Assembly (NCBI GenBank): GCA_047495785.1
Contig: JBLDXI010000007.1
Span: forward strand, 1,860,001 to 1,924,000
Origin: Lepidodermella squamata
Lineage: Eukaryota > Gastrotricha
Length of the DNA stretch: 64,000 nt
Direction of reading: 5' to 3'
Positions within the stretch are counted from its first letter, which is position 1, and the number at the start of each line of letters is the position of its first letter. Of the stretch, positions 57,197 through 64,000 are shown piece after piece. The translations under genes and the position numbers were made by a program. The notes beneath the pieces were generated by a model. The model had not been told where the DNA came from and did not search any database. It was given only the letters and a program-made list of their open reading frames with translations.

Positions 57197-59322
57197 TCAA
57201 CAGTTTCCCGCGAGGAGGAGGACCAATTTTTTCGGGCTGAAATTTGATTAAAATTGCTAATATATATTCTCGCGCTCAGGTCGGACGGCGACCGGAGGTA
57301 ATTGATAAAACCGAGCTAGCCAGCAGTTCGACTTGCTATTGTTAACAACATCTACGACTGTTTTCGGCGATTATTATAACAGTAAACACAAATATAGAGC
57401 TATTATGGGTCAAAGGTGTGGCCGCGCTTGCCAAGCTTCGAAAAACGCGTCACGCTTAATTAACTGGAAAGACTCTAGAAATTTCACCAGGTCAGCAGTC
57501 TGGCCGCCTAAGCCAATTAATTAGGCTTGTAAAATAAACGCGTAAAGTGGAACATAAGATATAACGCGAAAGGAAAAAATTCGGGGAAAATAACGGGAGG
57601 AAAAAATCGAATTTTTAGCGCATGTTAGTATTGAGCTGGCGTTTTATCGTTTCGGGTCGATGGAAGGTCGCGCAAAAAAGTTGTTTCTCACTCGTCGAGG
57701 CGCTTTCTTGTATAGGCGCGAGCGGGCGCGCTCAATAAAACGCTCACAGCACGACACGGGTCAATCACGATGAGCACAATTTCTCGCCAGCATGCCTACC
57801 AATATTATTATTATTATTATTACATCCGTCAATAGGTGCTCGCGGGAGATGGGTAGATGAAGGAGTCGTGTCTGCTAAGGTATTATTGTTTTATTATTAT
57901 TTTAGTGGAAGAATTTCGCGCCCTAAAAGAAGCAAATATTTTACTACCTGCGCGCCAACCTGTGGCTATTCAGCAGTGTGTGCGCGCGCGCGCCAAAATG
58001 ACTACGCGCTAGTCATCGCGTATTTTCATCGCAGGCTCAACCGAAAAAGGGCGCGCATACACACCGCTGTTTACGGCGACGCCTGGCAACGCAACAAATG
58101 CGATGATTATTCGCAGCGGCAAGTACTTGCGCTATTATTAATACTACCCAACTGTTGAATATTGAAATATTTTATCGAAACACACGGCCCAGTACTTCAT
58201 TAATAAAATACGCACCTGAAACCCGGCGGCTCAGCCTTTTCACCATTACACTAATAATAACAAACGTATACACATTGTTAAGAAGAGCGTTATGATTTTA
58301 CACGTTATATAATATAAGAAAATGTTACATTTTATAAACAAAAATTTGGCGCTAAAAAAGAAGAAGACGCCGCCAATAATCGTAGTATAATACCTACCTG
58401 CGTCAATGTTGTTTTATTGTATACCGCTCCCTTGCGAGCCTGTTTTTCGCCACCTGTGTGTATTCTGATGAATGCAATGCGCGCCGTCGCTCTATTCGCC
58501 GCTAAATAAAATATGGGTGACCAAAAACACCTTCACTTCGTATATTATAACGGGTGTATATCAAACATGTACTGCCGCTTTTGTCATTACCGTCTAATGC
58601 GACGTCTTGAATATTAGTTATTTTTCTTAGCGAGTAACTCTTCTTCGTTATAATATATATTCTTTCGAGTGTCCTTTGTGCGAATACTTAAATTTGATAT
58701 TTAAATTACGCGTACGCGCACGTTGTATATAGAAAAACAACCACCTAAAAATTGGCCCAAGTGCGCAAAGGTAGGAGCCGCCGCGCGAGTGGCCAGCGCG
58801 CTATTCACGTCTGCTCTCGTCAATAAACTACCCTGTCTCAAGAATTTTTTAACAGCACGCAACTCTTATGTTATTATTTTATTATTAATAAATATTAAAT
58901 TGAAAATAACTCTCTCAATATAATTATACGCCATCGAACGGCTATAGAAGCGATATGCGCAATGTTTTTCTTAACCTACGTCACTCTCCTTTTGACAATA
59001 GCCAATAGTTGCACTGGTCAAAGCCAGGCGTACGAAAAATATGACACTTGTGCACGCGAAAAAAACGCCCATAGCAAGGAAATTAATACCCTTACCCAAC
59101 TCAAATGGAGGGTGTTTATAAAAAGCGTGCACTTTGATCTAGCGTGCATGATCCATTGGTCATTATTTATGATTGCTGCTTTGCGGCCGGCTGAAAATGT
59201 ATATATACCCATCGTATAATTCAACACACACAACGCGGATAACATGGTGCAACTTTTTCGAGGGCCACCCTCTCGGGAAAATATAATTTTCTAGAACCAG
59301 AACAAAAAAATCGCTAATGAAT
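57197..59322. other. Upstream region of the FoxJ1-like gene
   Basis: No coding exon is supported. The forkhead promoter and 5'UTR lie at the left edge. TATTAT and GCGC-rich patches (57800-58000) make open frames without family resemblance. Confidence 0.4.
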
Positions 59323-59328
59323 TTTATT
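59323..59328 (-). promoter_or_regulatory. AATAAA poly(A) signal of DNA2
   Basis: TTTATT on the plus strand gives AATAAA on the minus strand, about 100 nt past the DNA2 stop. Confidence 0.5.
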
Positions 59329-59425
59329 ACTATATTTTTCTATTTTAGGGCAAACAAGGCATAATTGCACCGGGCAGGTTAAAATCAACATAATAATAAT
59401 AATGTAAAAAAAACAAAAAGGATAT

Positions 59426-62400
59426 CTAAGAACTCGCGTCAACAAGGCAGTTAAAATCGTCATTTCCGAACGGAATGATCTGTTCGGGCCGAAGCAGCCG
59501 AGCCATATCGGCAACGGGCGGAAATTGCGAGATCAAATGATTCAGCGAACCGACGGCGATAAGCTTTTTCTGAGCTCTAGTCAGCGCGACATTCAAGCGC
59601 TTGCCATTCGATAAAATTCCTCGATTTTCAGACGCTGATTGCTGATTTTTCGAATCAGTTATCGTCTCTCTTTTGACGAAAGATAGTAAAATCACGGATT
59701 TTTCACGACCTTGGTATTGATCGACAGTGTTGACCTCAACGTCTGAAATTTTCATATCTTCTGCCAACATTTTTGAAATCAATCGAACTTGATCGGTGAA
59801 TGGTGAAATTACGCCGATTTCCGCCGCTGGAATCTCATCAAATTGCATATAAAATTGAACAAGGCGGGCAACAAGCATAGCTTCATCATGATTCGAGGTT
59901 CGAGTTGCGCTAGACTTCTTCATCAGCGACAGAGACGTAGTATCAAAGAACAGGAATGAGTCACTCAGTCCGCAGCTTGATAATTTTTCCAAAATTTCCG
60001 AATTCCATGATTTTTGCTTAATTTTTAAGGTGGCATTTTCCATTTCTTTACCACAGGTCAATCGATTTTCGTAATAAAGAGCGTTTGGAATTCTTAGGAT
60101 CTCCGAATTCATTCTGAACTGTTCCGTTAGGTCGCAAATCGCATCTTTCGCTGCCTTTTCATTTGAATTGCAATGTTTCAACAACTGGTCGAGCAAGCTG
60201 AGTTCGCAGTCTTTCGCCTGCTCAACCGCGTTAACAAGCAACGGTGATAGCTGGTTAGGATCACCGACTAGAACAAACTTCTCAGCGCAGAATATAGGGC
60301 CGAGGCAGGTTGGCAGTAGCGTTTGACTAGCCTCGTCGACGATGCAAACGGAAAATTTACGGCGAGAAAACAAGGCGTGATTGAAAAGGGCGTGACACGT
60401 CCCGGCAACGATCTGAGGTGTTTCGTATAACGATATCAAATCGTCCAATGTTTTCACCTTTTTAAGACGCGATCGTTCGGCAAATCGTTGAAGACCAGGC
60501 GCAACCCGTTCAAGCGGGCCAATTCGTAAAATTTTCGAATCTTCGAAAGTTTCCGTTGGGGACGAGACTAATTTTGTCAAAATCGAGTCAACAGCTGTGT
60601 TCGTATAAGCGGCTAGAATGATGCTCTGGCCTAGGGCGACAAGCGATCGGATCAAACAGGCGATCGTAGTCGATTTTCCTGTCCCAGGATAGCCTCGAAC
60701 CAGCAGATAATCCTCAGCTAATAAAACTCGTAGCACGACCTCCTTTTGTAGCCTGGTTAGTTTTTTAAGCGACACAATTTTCTGAAGAGCTTCCAGGTCA
60801 GGTTTCCGCAAATTTCGTTTTCTTTGAGGCAAACGATGGCCGGTGACCAAAGATCGAATCCGGGTACTAAAAAGTCGATAAATAATACAACACTGCCGAT
60901 AAAAAGTTCAGGAAACGTACAAATCAGGGAGATTTTCAAACATAGTCGACATATTAGAGACTCCCATCTTGTAAGAAAAGCCGTTGGAGAATGACGAAGA
61001 AACCACGTCCAAACGATACTCTTTTACTGCAATCGAAAATCTTTTAAATACAATTATCTCGGCACTTAAAACTTACTATCTGGGTAAAGTTTTCGAAAAT
61101 CCTTCTCAGCAATGACCTTACATGTGTAAATTTCATTGGAGACGGAGACATTTTGAAGAGTAGCAAAACAAAATCCGACGAATTTTCGATCGCCGGGAAC
61201 ACCCGAACTGACTAGCATTCGCGGGCGGAAATTGTCATCCTCTGAAAATGACTCACTAAATGGAGAACTAGACGAAGACTTAATCGATTCCGGTAATTCG
61301 CGATCTTTCTGTCGCGTGAATTCAAGGCAGAAATCAGGCTGGTCGGTGCCGTTGTCGTGATTAGTAACGTTTGTTAGCAGCAAATGGCCAAGAGTTTGCC
61401 CAGACGCTTCCATTTCATCGATAGAGAGTTGCCAAAATTTGTTTAGCCACTTTTCAACGCCTTCCTGAACTCCGTACTCAGCATTTAGTATAGCCATCCA
61501 TTTCGACCAGAACGCTACATCGCTTTCGCTAAAATTTGAGATCAAATTTGACACGATAGAAGACACTGGCCTGCTGTTTTCGTTCAAGGCTGAGCGCGTA
61601 ATCAAAGCACAATTTATCGACTGCGGGCACCAAGAGCAGGTGCGTTCATTAGTGATTGGCGGCGGTAAATTTGACCCGTCCGGTGTCCAAGGTTTCGCTA
61701 GAAAATGAGCCAGTTCATTCCGAGTTTGCATTAAACCTGGAAAACTTCCATGATATATTAAATTTGGATACTCCTCGAGATAATACCTTGAACGGCTTGC
61801 TTTACCCTTGTGACTTTGATGCATTGGGTGTCTTTATTTGCATTTTTCAGGTAAGATAACAGCCCAAAATCAGGCACCACATGGCTACCATAACGATCAG
61901 CCAATAGAAGACTGTATAACATAGCCTAAAATGACATTTTAGATTATCAATCGTTGAACTAGCGGAAATTTACCTGTCCATAATGCTCCCTCGATTTAGA
62001 AGCTTGGCCAGTTTTCAATTCCAATGGAACCAAAGCCTTCGAACCTTTCAGCATTATTTTGATACTCGCATCAATCTATTTCAAAATGCAAGGAATATTT
62101 TGATCATGAAATGATCGAAGCCAACTTACTTTGCCCTTGACTCCGAAACGAGGTGACCACACGTTTTCTTCAATATCGCGAACTTCTACCATTTCGCCGA
62201 CTTGCGCGGTCGAAAATTGAAGAATGGCTGGGATATACAGCGTCGTGATTTCAGCAATAATGTCTTCCAATTTCGCAGTTTGTCCGATGCTGTACAGATC
62301 TTGCAGAAATCTCGGTTGGGCAAAAACGCGCGTCAATTGTGAGGACAAAATTTTGGCATCAACTAGTTTTTTCGAGGTTTTCTGCACAATCGCCCACTGG

Positions 62401-63343
62401 AACAGCTCGTGAACAGCTGAACCAATCAACATTGCCTTATTCGTAGTTGGTGAGTGAATCGAAACCGATGGGAAAGGAAATTTGTCATTCAATACTGTTT
62501 GCCGAACACAGTTCATTGACCCAACAAGATTCGTGGCGCTGACCAAAGTATCCGGGTGTAATACCAACAAATTGTGCATATCATCAACAACAATTTTATC
62601 CGAACTGGTCAACAATTTAGGCGAATCGAGAATGATGTTACAAATATCGCCCTCTTGAACCGCACATTCGGCCCAATAACCATCTAACTCGACGGTCATC
62701 TCGGCGTTTTCTGGCAAGTTTCCTTTGCAAATCACAATTTCTAGTCGATCAGTGTGGCGTAAAACTCGAGAAACACTGCCGCGCACTACGTCCGTCTGAT
62801 ATGAAAAAGCCCAATTGTTTGATTGAGCGACTTCTTCCTCAAAGTCAGCGTCGCTGGCAAACGCGAGCAGGCAAGCATCATCGATCATATCATCTTCCGC
62901 AAAATGCCCACCAGACGCAATATTTTCCTTCTGAGGCGAGCTTATTACCACAACAGAGTCAGAGAAATAGCCTTCAGGCGGGTTAGAATTTGACGAGAAG
63001 TTTTGAACGCGAGATTTTTCTTCATTCCCATTGATTCCAACATTGAAGCTACGAGTTGGATGACTCATCTTCTGGCGTTTGCTGGATGTATTTAACAAGT
63101 CGATAGTTAAGTCGTTGGCAGGGGACAGCCGGCGCGTAGCTTTCAGAGCCCCGGCGGATTCTTTCCGATTCCCATCGTCTCCCTTCGAGCTTTTCGTACC
63201 AAAAAATGCTGCTATAGCCTGCTGCGATGGAATTCTCGTACGTAACTGAAATATTATATATTGGAAATTATTCCGATTTTACGCTACGGAAACTTTACTT
63301 TTTGATTGGGATTCTGATTGGCTTTTACAAACTGCTTTGACAT
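59426..63343 (-). CDS. DNA2: DNA2 replication nuclease-helicase
   Basis: Seven exons on the minus strand join as 63343..63299, 63245..62130, 62075..61974, 61925..61787, 61736..61077, 61026..60921 and 60866..59426, giving 1202 residues; human DNA2 is 1060. DNA2 trims long flaps in Okazaki fragment processing and resects DNA breaks. The RecB-type nuclease shows SAVHELFQW, IDASIKI (Asp389) and ELKTGQ (Glu406, Lys408) plus YGQAMLYSLLL. The Fe-S cluster Cys are residues 261, 501, 504 and 510 (CSWCPQSINC). The SF1B helicase has GYPGTGKST (781-789), VDEAS (899-903), GDPNQL (924-929), VNTVDQYQGREKS and LNVALTRAQKK. Residues 23-30 (QQAIAAFF) fit a PCNA-interacting box. A 48-nt intron at 61737-61786 resolves what first looks like a frameshift. 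The gene appears intact. Confidence 0.95.
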
Positions 63344-64000
63344 CGAGCTAAGTAAAACTACCTATACAAATTTTGAAAGCAACATTTTCGTGAAAGCAAA
63401 TAATAGCGAAAGCAACGAGCAACGCGGCTGAAACATCAAGTTGGACATGAGCAGCATATTTGTTGAGGCAAAATGTTATGTATAATAAATTCAGTCACAA
63501 AATGTTCACAAAACAAACTTTACCGTTAAGTTGTTTTCAAGCCGACTCAAAAATCAACGAAATTCTCTGATCAATGGTTCAGTCATGAGAGGCGCCAAGT
63601 CTAGTCAAGATTCCTGAAACTGTTGACGCGCTGAACTGCGGCCTTCTTTTTTCAACACGCACTTCGACGTTGATGGCTATTCCAACGTTAGGTTAGGTAT
63701 CATACAATACACGTTTAAAAAGTCATAATCAGAATGCGGAAATGACGATCGAAGATATGCGGTGCAACTGCGTTGCAATCTGGCAATCACACAAAAGCTG
63801 GGCAGCCAGACTAACTATGTCCTCTACGCCTACGCTATGTTGAACGTTGGGAGGCGGGCCGCGGATGCCAAATCTAAAACTCGTTTCGGGCAAACCCGTG
63901 TCTATCGTTCACGATCAAGGCCTCTACATTGCATTTTTGAGGATTTTATACAAGGGTTTCCCCGGGCAAGACAAAAGGCGCTACTCCTTCAAAAACGCCT
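63344..64000. other. Upstream of DNA2, nothing recognised
   Basis: This should include the DNA2 promoter. I see no supported coding exon or RNA gene up to the window edge. Confidence 0.4.

Noticed and set aside
61737-61925. Frameshift or pseudogenisation in DNA2
   Set aside because: A GT-AG intron of about 50 nt restores the frame and the expected family alignment, and all catalytic motifs are intact.
1-64000. CRISPR arrays, prokaryotic operons or ribosomal RNA
   Set aside because: No spaced direct-repeat arrays or rRNA-like stretches were seen, and gene structure is eukaryotic throughout.

Overview
The window looks like compact animal nuclear DNA. Genes carry spliceosomal GT-AG introns, mostly 40-100 nt, with TTTCAG-like acceptors. 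All three standard stop codons are used and AATAAA poly(A) signals are visible. The proteins are metazoan: IRE1 with kinase and KEN RNase, CCZ1, WDR13, UBALD, sigma-type GST, an MMD-type PAQR, THAP, forkhead and a WAP-like secreted protein. The gene set and density point to a small-genome ecdysozoan such as a nematode or tardigrade; the sequence alone does not decide between them. Exon joins below were worked out by eye from reading frame, splice sites and known family structure. Each listed multi-exon model keeps frame across every junction.

Layout. 1-1703 (+): C-terminal part of a Q/P/M-rich protein, cut by the window edge. 3776-4070 (-): decayed tail of a non-LTR retrotransposon. 4499-5374 (-): GST. 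5486-5640: small inverted-repeat element. 7019-7948 (+): PAQR/MMD protein. 10969-11435 (-): UBALD. 13244-14830 (+): CCZ1. 16252-20809 (-): monocarboxylate-transporter-like protein. 22798-23994 (-): single-exon GPCR. 24662-26137 (-): WDR13. 26412-26985 (-): cyclophilin A type. 27940-31247 (+): IRE1. 31902-32569 (-): WAP-like secreted protein. 32871-33488 (-): small class I methyltransferase. 35018-36815 (-): cytochrome P450. 37821-38635: TA-flanked DNA element. 41022-41627 (+): THAP exon. 43805-46611 (+): CENP-B-type HTH protein with a CtBP-binding-like motif. 48033-48941 (-): apolipoprotein-L-like protein. 49053-50163: cluster of inverted-repeat elements. 51149-52243 (+): small two-helix membrane protein. 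53574-57196 (-): FoxJ1-like forkhead gene with tRNA-Lys(CTT) in an intron. 59426-63343 (-): DNA2 nuclease-helicase.

The genes do not form one pathway. They are mostly housekeeping functions (ER stress sensing, Rab7-GEF complex, replication nuclease, proline isomerase, detoxification) mixed with lineage-variable genes and small mobile-element remnants. The points most worth following are: a THAP exon and a CENP-B-HTH exon, both of transposase-type DNA-binding folds, that could be alternative 5' exons for the same C-terminal exons; the FoxJ1-like gene; an intronless ApoL-like gene beside a cluster of palindromic elements; a small methyltransferase that may have been acquired horizontally; a PIP-box-like motif at the start of DNA2; and a short AAGGNGGATTTT-type motif recurring in introns of unrelated genes.
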